The notes under the pieces: generated by a model
What the model saw: the letters and a program-made list of their open reading frames with translations, nothing else
What the model was told of the DNA's origin: nothing
Database searches by the model: none
Assembly (NCBI GenBank): GCA_036266155.1
Contig: DATANR010000027.1
Location: forward strand, 1-5,025
Direction of reading: 5' to 3'
DNA from: SIAJ01 sp036266155
GTDB lineage: Bacteria; Planctomycetota; Planctomycetia; Gemmatales; Gemmataceae
DNA: 5,025 nucleotides
In this document: piece after piece, positions 1 through 5,025 of the stretch
Layout: each line of letters opens with the position of its first letter
Position numbering within the stretch: position 1 is the stretch's first letter
Translations under genes and position numbers: made by a program

Positions 1-33
1 CCGAAAAGAAAGAAAGCGGCGATTGCTCGCCGC
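1..33 (-). terminator. Rho-independent terminator after the small membrane protein gene
   Basis: A perfect 7-bp stem is formed by 16-22 and 27-33 with a 4-nt loop at 23-26. Read on the minus strand the loop is GCAA, a stabilising GNRA tetraloop. The stem is followed directly by TTTCTTTCTTTT (15 down to 4), the U-rich tail of an intrinsic terminator. It begins 17 nt after the stop codon of the 44-residue gene. The plus strand has no T-tract on the far side of the stem, so it should work only for leftward transcription. Confidence 0.85.
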
Positions 34-50
34 ACTTCAAGGTTGTCAAC

Positions 51-185
51 TTAGCGTTGCAGTTGCGGGGTGGCGAAGCGGTTGGTCAAGCCGCGGAGCA
101 AGAATTCGAGGCCGCAGACGACCGCGACGACCATGAGGCCAATGCCGACGAAAGAAAGCGAATTAAGGATTTGATCGAGCATCAT
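51..185 (-). CDS. Small single-span membrane protein, 44 aa, unknown function
   Basis: I do not recognise this gene with confidence. It encodes 44 residues starting MMLDQILNSL and ending TPQLQR. Residues about 9-30 form one hydrophobic segment rich in Val, Leu, Gly and Ile, with one Cys (24) and one Glu (27) in its second half; the tail carries Arg 31, 36 and 44. By the positive-inside rule the C-terminus would be cytoplasmic (inference). The start is at one of two tandem ATGs (183-185 or 180-182). A GGGAG lies 5' of them, about 5 nt from the first ATG and 8 nt from the second, so either may be used. The frame stays open up to an ATG at 260, but that extension adds an Arg/Ser/Pro-rich segment ahead of this ribosome site and is unlikely. 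A strong terminator follows and a terminator-like hairpin precedes it, so it is probably its own transcription unit. The short helix with a Gly/Met/Val pattern vaguely resembles the gamma subunit of sodium-pumping decarboxylases (OadG), but it is shorter than usual and no partner gene is visible. Confidence 0.7.
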   Translation of the reverse strand: MMLDQILNSLSFVGIGLMVVAVVCGLEFLLRGLTNRFATPQLQR

Positions 186-230
186 GCTCTCCCGGTTTGA
201 ATGTTTCCTACTTCTTATTCGAGGGACGCA

Positions 231-254
231 GGGAGCGATTGGATTTGCGCTCCC
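231..254. repeat. 7-bp perfect inverted repeat between the DUF1501 gene and the small membrane gene
   Basis: Positions 231-237 (GGGAGCG) and 248-254 (CGCTCCC) are exact inverted copies with a 10-nt spacer. There is no T-tract after it on the minus strand, so it is not a standard terminator. It lies 46 nt upstream of the small gene's start. It may be an operator, a 5' leader hairpin, or a second element of the DUF1501 transcript end. No clear -35/-10 pair could be placed nearby. Confidence 0.4.
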
Positions 255-258
255 ACTC

Positions 259-293
259 AAAAAGCCCGCGTTTTGTAGGAATTACAAGCCGCG
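259..293 (-). terminator. Probable terminator of the PSCyt1-DUF1501 operon
   Basis: Arms 267-277 and 283-293 pair with 5-nt loop 278-282: 4 G-C pairs at the base, two mismatches, then 5 pairs next to the loop. On the minus strand the stem starts immediately after the DUF1501 stop codon and is followed by GGC and then five Ts (263 to 259). Position and T-tract fit an intrinsic terminator. The internal mismatches and the 3-nt gap before the T-tract make it weaker than the one at the left edge. Confidence 0.5.
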
Positions 294-1685
294 TCAGGCA
301 AGCAGGCCACGCACGACCTCGCCGCTCACATCCGTGAGTCGATAGTCGCGGCCCGCGTGACGGTAGGTCAGCTTCTCGTGATCCAGGCCCATCAAATGCA
401 GAATCGTGGCGTGAAAATCGTGAACATGTACCGGTTTTTCCACCGCCCGGATACCATGCTCGTCGGTCGCCCCGTGGACGATGCCGCGTTTGACGCCGGC
501 GCCGGCCAACCATGAACTGAACGCCCAGTTATGGTGCTCGCGACCCGGATTGTCGGCCGTGTTGTTGAACGGCGTCCGCCCGAACTCGGAGGTCCAGACG
601 ACGAGCACGTCATCGAAGAGGCCGCGCCGCTTCAGATCTTGAATGAGCCCCGCCATCGGCTGATCGACCTGTGGCGCGAGCTTGCCATGCTCAGCCATGT
701 TGCCGTGCGAGTCCCAGTTGCCGCTCGACCCCGTGTGGATCAGTTCGACGAAGCGCACGCCGTTCTCGACCAGTCGCCGCGCGACCAGGCACTGCCAGCC
801 GAAGCCGTCCTGCTGGCCGCGCTTGAGGCCGTAGAGGGCCAACGTTTCTTCCGACTCCTTGGACAAGTCGAGCGCCGCCGGCATCTCGGCCTGCATCCCG
901 GCCGCGGTCTCGAATGAGCGAATGCGGGCGGCTAGGTCCGCGTCCTCCGGTCGCGTTGCCAGATGACTTTCGTTGAACGCCTTCAGTGCATCCAGTTCGA
1001 GCTGCTGCCGCTTGTCCGTCGGCACGCGACGAGCCAGGTTCGCGACCGGCTCCTTGCCCGGCACGACGCGCGTCCCCTGATGCGAGCCCGGCAAAAAGTC
1101 CGAAGCCCACACCTGCGTGCCCGCATACGGCATCTGCGGTGCCAGCACGATGAACGACGGCAGGTTGCGGTTCACCGTGCCGAGTCCATAGCTCAGCCAC
1201 GAGCCGATGCTCGGCCGGGCGAACGAGAACGAACCCGTGTGCATGCCGAGCGTGGCGTTGTAGTGGTTTGAATGGCTCGTGTGCATCGAGCGGATCAGGG
1301 CGATGTCATCCACCTGCTCGGCCACGCGTGGGAACAGCTCGCTCACCTCCGTTCCGGACTTCCCATGTGGAGCAAACTTCCAGTTCGGTTTCTTGAGAAA
1401 GAGTTTTTCGTAACCCGGCCGATTGCGTGCCTCCGGATGATCGAACACGACTTGCTTGCCATGGTCGGCGATCAGCTTCGGCTTCGGATCGAAAGAATCG
1501 ACGTGCGAGACACCGCCGCTCATGAACATGAAGATGACCGACTTGGCCTTCGCCTTGTGATGCGGCGCCTTCGGGGCGAGCGGATCTACAGTATCCGCGG
1601 CGAGCAATTCGCTCAGGATGCCGGGCATCAGCATCGAGCCGGCGGCGGCCGACTGTACGAATCCGCGCCGCGAAGGAAGGAACAT
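294..1685 (-). CDS. DUF1501 domain-containing protein with Tat signal
   Basis: 463 residues, normal for the family. DUF1501 proteins belong to the alkaline phosphatase/sulfatase-like fold; their reaction is not established. The N-terminus has a twin-arginine signal (SRRGFVQ, residues 5-11), then an Ala-rich hydrophobic stretch to about residue 30, so export of the folded protein through Tat is expected. Family landmarks are in order: FMSGGVSHVDSFDPKP (54-69), a likely metal-site segment; MHTSHSNHYNATLGMHTGS (134-152); PSIGSWLSYGLG (158-169); HTGSSGNWDSHGNMAEHG (317-334); WTSEFGRTP (364-372); REHHNWAFSSWLAGAG (382-397); and VHDFHATILHLMGLDHEKL (421-439). At 382-385 it reads REHH, where I remember RDH as more usual. 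The ATG lies 3 nt after the stop of the upstream PSCyt1 gene (TGA-TCG-ATG) with no strong ribosome site, which suggests translational coupling. The upstream partner is the standard neighbour of DUF1501 genes. A terminator-like hairpin begins right at the stop. Identity as DUF1501 is secure; substrate is unknown. Confidence 0.96.
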   Translation of the reverse strand: MFLPSRRGFVQSAAAGSMLMPGILSELLAADTVDPLAPKAPHHKAKAKSVIFMFMSGGVSHVDSFDPKPKLIADHGKQVVFDHPEARNRPGYEKLFLKKPNWKFAPHGKSGTEVSELFPRVAEQVDDIALIRSMHTSHSNHYNATLGMHTGSFSFARPSIGSWLSYGLGTVNRNLPSFIVLAPQMPYAGTQVWASDFLPGSHQGTRVVPGKEPVANLARRVPTDKRQQLELDALKAFNESHLATRPEDADLAARIRSFETAAGMQAEMPAALDLSKESEETLALYGLKRGQQDGFGWQCLVARRLVENGVRFVELIHTGSSGNWDSHGNMAEHGKLAPQVDQPMAGLIQDLKRRGLFDDVLVVWTSEFGRTPFNNTADNPGREHHNWAFSSWLAGAGVKRGIVHGATDEHGIRAVEKPVHVHDFHATILHLMGLDHEKLTYRHAGRDYRLTDVSGEVVRGLLA

Positions 1686-1688
1686 CGA

Positions 1689-3872
1689 TCAGTCCAGATA
1701 AAGGAATTCGTTACTGGCGAGCGCGATCCGGGCGAGCGCCGACCACGCGACCACCGTTTTGTCCGGACCCGCGGTCGCTAGTTCGTTCGTGTAGCGACTC
1801 AGGAAACCGCTCGCCAAATCACGTTCGCGGTTGGTCGGCGGACGCTGGAGCACTGCGACGAAAAGCTCATTGAGTCTGTCGACTTCGTCAGCCTTTGCCA
1901 ATGCGCGCCGAGCAATCTTCTCCGCCTGCGCGTGGAAGAACGGGTCGTTCAAGAAGTAGAGGGCCTGCGTCGGCACCGTGGTCGTCTGCCGTTGCGGCGT
2001 CGTTGCGTTTGGATCAGCGCCGTCGAACAAGCCGAGGAACGGGTGCCGGCGATTGCGGACGGCGATCAGGTAGACGCTGCGTTTATCCGTTTCATAGAAG
2101 CTCGCGAACGGGACGTGCTGCGTGAAATTCCACGCCGATTCCGGTGGGAAGGGGTGCGGCCCGGCCGGCGTGCGGTCGAGCTGGCCGCTCACGAGCAGAA
2201 GCGAATCACGAAGTTCCTCCGCGCTCAAGCGACGGCGATTGAACCGCGCATAGAACTCGTTTTTCGGATCGACGCTCAAGTCCGGCCGCGACGCGCTCGC
2301 TTGCTGATACGTTGCCGAAAGCATGATGCGGCGATGCAGAGCTTTAATGCTCCAGCCCGACTCGATGAACTCCGTCGCCAGCCAGTCGAGCAGCTCCGGA
2401 TGTGTCGCCGGGCTGCCGCGGACACCGAAGTCGTTTGCCGACTCGACGAGCCCGCGGCCAAAATGATGGAGCCAGATGCGATTCGCCATCACGCGTGCAG
2501 TCAGCGGGTTGTCCCGTGCGACGATCCGATTTGCCAACTCCAGGCGACCGCTGCCGCCTGACAACGGCTGTCCGCCGAGGACCTCGAGCCACCGACGCGG
2601 CACGACGGACCCCGGCTTCTCGGGGTCGCCGCCCGCCTGGACTTTCACATCGTGCGACCGCCCTTCGGTTACCGCGTACGCGACCTGCTGAGTCCGAGCG
2701 GAAGCGATGAAGACACCACGCAGGCGCTCGGTCGGCGTTGCCAGCGGCACCAGATCACGCGGCTGTTGTTTGAATTCGCAACCGGGATACGCGTATTTGG
2801 TGCTGTCGAACACGCCGTATAGGGCGTAGTAGTCCTTCGACGAAAGCGGATCGTATTTGTGGTCGTGACAGCGGGCACATCCAAGCGTCAGGCCGAGCAG
2901 CGTTTTGCCAATCGTGTCGATCGTGTCTTCATGCGTCAGGTGCATGTCCTTGTCGATGTCATGCCCGAAGCGGCGCGCGACGGCGAGGAACCCGGTGGCG
3001 ATGATCCGTGACGCATAGTCTCCGGGAGGACCTTGGACGGCGAGAATGTCGCCGGCCAGTTGTTCGCGGATGAATTCGTCGTACGGCTTGTCGGCATTGA
3101 ACGCATCGATCACCCAGTTGCGATAGCGCCAAGCGTGCGGCAGCGGATGATCGCTATTCTCGCCGGCCGAGTCGGCATAACGCACCAGATCGAGCCAGTG
3201 CCGGCCCCAGCGTTCGCCATAGTGCGGCGACGCGAGCAGCCGATCGACCAGGCGGGCGAAGGGGTCGGGCGACGTGTCTTTCTCAAAAGCTTCGACTTCT
3301 TCCGCAGTCGGCGGTAGGCCGATGAGGTCGTAAGTCGCACGGCGAATGAGCGTCCGTCGATCGGCGGGCGGAGAGAGGGTCGCCTTGCGGGCGGCAAGTT
3401 TCGATTGAATGAACGCGTCGATTGGATTGTCGGCGGCATTGCGCGGAGCGGCCGGCCGCTTGATCGGTTGGAAAGCCCACCACGACTGCGCTTCCGCGAG
3501 GGTCATGCCGCCAACGCGTGCGGGGCCGACCGGCGCAACGGCGCCCTCCTTGATCCATCGCGTCAGGGCCGCTATTTCCGGGCCCGAGAGCTTGCCACCG
3601 GGCGGCATACGCGTCTTGTCGTCGGTCCGGCTGATGACCGTGATCAGGAGACTCTCTTCGGGACTGCCAGGTTTGATCGCGGGGCCGTTCGCGCCGCCGG
3701 TCTGCCAGCCGGCAGCGGAATCGAGCCGCAGTCCGCCCTTCTGCTTGTCCGGGCCGTGGCACTTGACGCAATAGGTCACCAGGACCGGCCGGACCTTGGC
3801 TTCGAAGAAGGCGGTATCCGCGGCTTGCGCCGACGCCGCGATCAGCACGAACGTGATGGCAGCCGACCGCAT
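1689..3872 (-). CDS. PSD1 and planctomycete cytochrome c domain protein (PSCyt1-DUF1549-DUF1553)
   Basis: 727 residues from the ATG at 3870-3872. A TTG directly before it (3873-3875) could add one residue; the GAGAG upstream is 8 nt from the ATG and 5 nt from the TTG, so the choice rests mainly on codon type. A Sec signal peptide covers residues 1-17 (cut near AQA/AD). The PSCyt1 cytochrome c domain follows (about 20-115), with heme site CVKCH at 35-39 and likely axial Met 89 in RMPPGG. WWAFQP (131-136) leads into DUF1549 (about 149-356), which ends with a second CxxCH, CARCHDHKYDP (332-342). DUF1553 spans about 444-700, with NRIWLHHFGRGLV (464-476), HPELLDWLA (491-499) and RRLSAEELRDSLL (547-559). 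Both CxxCH sites could carry heme c; the second is a conserved family feature and might bind another cofactor. Many family members have 900-1100 residues; this is a short form with a compact link between the DUFs. The gene is upstream of and nearly touches DUF1501, its usual partner. The joint function is unknown; degradation or redox work on polymers outside the membrane has been proposed for such pairs but is not shown here. Confidence 0.95.
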   Translation of the reverse strand: MRSAAITFVLIAASAQAADTAFFEAKVRPVLVTYCVKCHGPDKQKGGLRLDSAAGWQTGGANGPAIKPGSPEESLLITVISRTDDKTRMPPGGKLSGPEIAALTRWIKEGAVAPVGPARVGGMTLAEAQSWWAFQPIKRPAAPRNAADNPIDAFIQSKLAARKATLSPPADRRTLIRRATYDLIGLPPTAEEVEAFEKDTSPDPFARLVDRLLASPHYGERWGRHWLDLVRYADSAGENSDHPLPHAWRYRNWVIDAFNADKPYDEFIREQLAGDILAVQGPPGDYASRIIATGFLAVARRFGHDIDKDMHLTHEDTIDTIGKTLLGLTLGCARCHDHKYDPLSSKDYYALYGVFDSTKYAYPGCEFKQQPRDLVPLATPTERLRGVFIASARTQQVAYAVTEGRSHDVKVQAGGDPEKPGSVVPRRWLEVLGGQPLSGGSGRLELANRIVARDNPLTARVMANRIWLHHFGRGLVESANDFGVRGSPATHPELLDWLATEFIESGWSIKALHRRIMLSATYQQASASRPDLSVDPKNEFYARFNRRRLSAEELRDSLLLVSGQLDRTPAGPHPFPPESAWNFTQHVPFASFYETDKRSVYLIAVRNRRHPFLGLFDGADPNATTPQRQTTTVPTQALYFLNDPFFHAQAEKIARRALAKADEVDRLNELFVAVLQRPPTNRERDLASGFLSRYTNELATAGPDKTVVAWSALARIALASNEFLYLD

Positions 3873-3949
3873 CAATGAATCTCTCGATCTGTCTCGTTGA
3901 CATTAGTCTGCGAGCTTTTTTAGCGAATGCGCGCAAGAATGTCGCGCCG

Positions 3950-4531
3950 CTATTCCTTTCCATCGCCGGGCATCAGGGCCTGTTGATGCTTGGCAAACAT
4001 GGCTTTGCCGCCGGCGCCGTAGGTGATGGTCCAAATCTGATCGAAGACGCGGTCCTTCCAATTATCCGGCGCGTCCGTCGCCTTCAGGGCTCGCGCCAGG
4101 TCCGGGATATGACCGTGCCGCCAACTGATGAATATGGTCTTGTTCGCGTAACGTGGATTGGTGAGCACCTCCTTCGCCAGGATGGCAAAGTCCTCACTGT
4201 CGAACCGGGTGTCGATGTCCATCTTGAGCTTCTTGGCAAGCGGTGCGATGGTCTCAACGGTACGGTGGCTGTGCTTGGAGTTTTTGGCCGCGAAAAGGAA
4301 ATCGGGCTTGGGTAATGGATCGGGCCGCGTGTCCGATTTCTGAAAGAGCTTCGGTATGGCCTCCGCCCGGTTGCGGCCAGCTTGATTCAGATGAACGTCA
4401 TTCTCGTCGAGTGGCTTTTCGGCGTGGCGAATGATGAACACTTCTCGCGGCTGCGCACCAACCTCGCCCGGGACACAGAGTGATCCGGAGGTCAACGCAA
4501 TCAATAGACAACCGAAGGGAGTTCGAAGCAT
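3950..4531 (-). CDS. Exported histidine phosphatase family protein
   Basis: 193 residues. The N-terminus (1-26) is a Sec-type signal peptide with a likely cut at VGA/QP; Cys 8 and Cys 19 are not in a convincing lipobox. The mature part begins with EVFIIRHAEKP (30-40), the RHxE signature of the histidine phosphatase (phosphoglycerate mutase-like) superfamily, in which His 36 would be the phosphorylated nucleophile and Arg 35 binds phosphate. Other landmarks are LNQAGRNRAEAIP (48-60), SHRTVETIAPLA (88-99, with Arg 90 and Glu 93 in the usual helix) and ISWRHGHIPDLA (135-146), where His 139 is the likely second catalytic histidine. The full catalytic set therefore seems present. These enzymes remove phosphate from varied small molecules or proteins, and the substrate cannot be told from sequence. 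The start is the ATG at 4529-4531; no Shine-Dalgarno is visible, but a TATAAT box lies about 37 nt upstream. The next gene on the strand (PSCyt1) begins 77 nt after the stop, with no convincing terminator between them, so read-through into the pair is possible. Confidence 0.92.
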   Translation of the reverse strand: MLRTPFGCLLIALTSGSLCVPGEVGAQPREVFIIRHAEKPLDENDVHLNQAGRNRAEAIPKLFQKSDTRPDPLPKPDFLFAAKNSKHSHRTVETIAPLAKKLKMDIDTRFDSEDFAILAKEVLTNPRYANKTIFISWRHGHIPDLARALKATDAPDNWKDRVFDQIWTITYGAGGKAMFAKHQQALMPGDGKE

Positions 4532-4538
4532 TTGAACC

Positions 4539-4567
4539 GCGGGGAGGGCTGAGGGACACTTCCCCGC
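4539..4567. promoter_or_regulatory. Inverted repeat in the phosphatase leader
   Basis: Arms 4539-4545 (GCGGGGA) and 4561-4567 (TCCCCGC) are exact 7-bp inverted copies with a 15-nt spacer. The right arm abuts the TATAAT box and the left arm ends 7 nt before the ATG, so the repeat fills the predicted 5' leader. A competing smaller pairing, 4553-4556 with 4561-4564 (GGGA/TCCC), uses part of the same arm. It could be a repressor site or a leader hairpin affecting translation; both readings are inference. Confidence 0.4.
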
Positions 4568-4573
4568 ATTATA
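4568..4573 (-). promoter_or_regulatory. Candidate sigma70-type -10 box for the histidine phosphatase
   Basis: The minus strand reads exactly TATAAT at 4573 to 4568 in otherwise GC-rich DNA. Transcription would start near 4561, giving a leader of about 30 nt before the phosphatase ATG. At 17 nt spacing the -35 position (4596 to 4591) reads GGGACC, a poor match to TTGACA, and there is no TG extension of the -10. The call rests on the perfect -10 and its sensible distance from the gene. Confidence 0.45.
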
Positions 4574-4606
4574 TCCGTGTCTCTATTCGAGGTCCCATCC
4601 ACAGTT

Positions 4607-4643
4607 GGGCTGCTGAAAGGGGGCCACAATCAGGCAGCAGCCC
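4607..4643. other. 9-bp stem-loop between repeat protein gene and phosphatase gene
   Basis: Arms 4607-4615 (GGGCTGCTG) and 4635-4643 (CAGCAGCCC) are exact inverted copies with a 19-nt loop. It lies 53-89 nt after the repeat protein's stop codon and upstream of the phosphatase promoter, a place where a transcript end is expected. No T-tract follows on the minus strand (next bases AACTGTGG), so it is not a textbook intrinsic terminator. It may be a 3' stabilising hairpin or a weak terminator. Confidence 0.4.
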
Positions 4644-4666
4644 GACGAGGCGAGTCGTCTCGTCGG
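4642..4666. other. 8-bp stem-loop just after the repeat protein gene
   Basis: Arms 4642-4649 (CCGACGAG) and 4659-4666 (CTCGTCGG) pair perfectly, and the 9-nt loop can add a G-U and a C-G pair. It begins about 30 nt past the stop codon of the repeat protein. It shares two bases (4642-4643) with the neighbouring 9-bp stem-loop, so in RNA the two would stack or compete slightly. No U-tail follows it on the minus strand. Probably part of the 3' end of the repeat protein transcript. Confidence 0.4.
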
Positions 4667-4695
4667 ACCGTAATTGTCCTTGAATTCGGTGCACA

Positions 4696-5025
4696 CTACT
4701 TGGCCCAGAACGGCTGGCAGCCGCAGTCTCCCTTGCCGGCCGAACCCTTCGCGCCGCTTCCCTTCCCGCTGCTGCCTTTGCTGCCGGAGCCCTTGCTGTT
4801 GGAACCTTTGCCGTGGCTGCCCTTGCCACCGGAACCCTTGCTGTTCGAGCCCTTGCCGTGGCTGCCGTTCGAGTCGCAACGATCATGGCTGCCCTTGCCA
4901 CCCGAGCCCTTGCCGCCCGAGCCCTTCCCATGGCTGCCCTTGCCACCCGAGCCCTTGCCCTTGCTGCCATTCGAGTCACAGCGGTCATGGCTGCCCTTGC
5001 CGCCGGAGCCCTTGCTGTTCGAACC
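4696..5025 (-). CDS. Gly/Ser/Lys-rich repeat protein, C-terminal part (5' end outside window)
   Basis: I do not recognise this gene. The frame enters at the right edge and runs 109 codons to a TAG at 4696-4698, with no in-frame start in the window. Composition is extreme: by my count 38 Gly, 25 Ser and 18 Lys of 109 residues. Most of it is built from short KGSGG, KGSHG and KGSNS units. HDRCDSNGS occurs twice (visible residues 13-21 and 47-55, 34 residues apart), and the tail GDCGCQPFWAK holds the only aromatic residues. The two copies of HDRCDSNGS differ at four codons, all silently (GAC/GAT, CGC/CGT, TGT/TGC, AAT/AAC), which supports this frame as the translated one. The chain should be flexible, strongly basic and soluble, with four Cys able to form disulfides. 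An exported matrix or surface protein, or a disordered C-terminal tail on a larger protein, would fit, but no signal peptide can be seen because the N-terminus is missing. Open frames in the other two minus-strand phases here are shadows of the repeat. Confidence 0.75.
   Translation of the reverse strand, partial: GSNSKGSGGKGSHDRCDSNGSKGKGSGGKGSHGKGSGGKGSGGKGSHDRCDSNGSHGKGSNSKGSGGKGSHGKGSNSKGSGSKGSSGKGSGAKGSAGKGDCGCQPFWAK
4755..5025 (-). repeat. Coding low-complexity tandem repeats within the Gly/Ser/Lys-rich gene
   Basis: Imperfect units of 9-18 nt encode K-G-S-x-x blocks. The longest exact direct repeat I found is 31 nt, at 4884-4914 and 4929-4959, offset by 45 nt (15 codons). A longer period of 102 nt (34 codons) joins the two HDRCDSNGS copies at 4861-4887 and 4963-4989. 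All offsets are multiples of three, so unit gain or loss keeps the frame. The repeats degrade toward the stop codon, ending near 4755. Confidence 0.8.

Noticed and set aside
186..260. N-terminal extension of the small membrane protein to an ATG at 260
   Set aside because: The added residues are polar and Arg-rich, cross the inverted repeat, and precede the GGGAG ribosome site of the internal tandem ATGs.
1272..2561. Long plus-strand open frames (about 1272-1781 and 1932-2561)
   Set aside because: They lie antisense to the DUF1501 and PSCyt1/DUF1553 genes, show no recognisable domain, and are expected in GC-rich coding DNA.
3876..3949. Promoter or terminator between the phosphatase and PSCyt1 genes
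   Set aside because: A TAATGT with a poor -35 and a 5-bp GCGCG/CGCGC pairing are present, but neither stands out from chance; left unannotated.
3283..3963. A 226-codon minus-strand frame overlapping the cytochrome domain and the upstream gap
   Set aside because: It is a shifted phase of the PSCyt1 gene, with Arg-rich composition and no domain; the overlapping frame contains CVKCH and the DUF1549 motifs.
3875..4315. A 146-codon plus-strand frame opposite the histidine phosphatase
   Set aside because: Antisense shadow; the minus strand encodes the full RHAE-type catalytic set.
4583..4879. A 98-codon minus-strand open frame rich in Gln and Arg
   Set aside because: Third phase of the same repeats, starting inside them and ending in non-coding sequence; its composition is a by-product of the repeat.
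4569..4988. A 139-codon minus-strand open frame rich in Ala and Arg
   Set aside because: It is the out-of-phase reading of the Gly/Ser/Lys repeats and then runs on through the hairpin-rich intergenic region. The silent differences between repeat copies support the other phase, which ends at the TAG at 4696-4698.
4963..4989. Calcium-binding loop (EF-hand, dockerin or thrombospondin type 3) in DRCDSNGS
   Set aside because: The Gly falls at the wrong loop position and the acidic residue expected at the end of an EF-hand loop is absent.
4755..5025. Possible CRISPR array or satellite repeat at the right edge
   Set aside because: Units are short, variable, all multiples of three, lack unique spacers, and form one long reading frame with silent differences between copies.

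Overview
The window looks like chromosomal DNA of a member of the Planctomycetota. The main evidence is a gene pair nearly private to that phylum and its relatives: a large exported protein with PSCyt1, DUF1549 and DUF1553 domains, followed 3 nt later by a Tat-exported DUF1501 protein. GC content is high, and Shine-Dalgarno signals are weak or absent at most starts, which also fits. No tRNA, rRNA, CRISPR array, insertion sequence or phage gene is visible.

Every supported gene is on the minus strand, so the window reads right to left. (1) 5025-4696: the C-terminal part of a Gly/Ser/Lys-rich repeat protein whose start lies beyond the right edge. (2) 4695-4532: a gene-free stretch with two adjacent stem-loops, then a perfect TATAAT -10 box and a 7-bp inverted repeat just before the next start codon. 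(3) 4531-3950: an exported histidine phosphatase (RHAE motif). (4) 3872-1689 and 1685-294: the PSCyt1/DUF1549/DUF1553 gene and the DUF1501 gene, almost certainly one operon. (5) 293-186: an intergenic stretch with a terminator-like hairpin and a second inverted repeat. (6) 185-51: a 44-residue single-span membrane protein, followed by a strong intrinsic terminator at 33-1.

All five products except the small membrane protein and the truncated repeat protein show export signals. The cytochrome/DUF1501 pair probably works outside the cytoplasmic membrane as a two-component module of unknown reaction; planctomycete genomes carry many such pairs. The histidine phosphatase is 77 nt upstream of the pair and could be co-transcribed with it, but nothing in the sequence links their functions.

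The least ordinary item is the repeat protein at the right edge. It has no start codon inside the window, and its correct frame is shown by two copies of a nine-residue motif that differ at four codons, all synonymously. I found no evidence for a complete new multi-gene system in this window.
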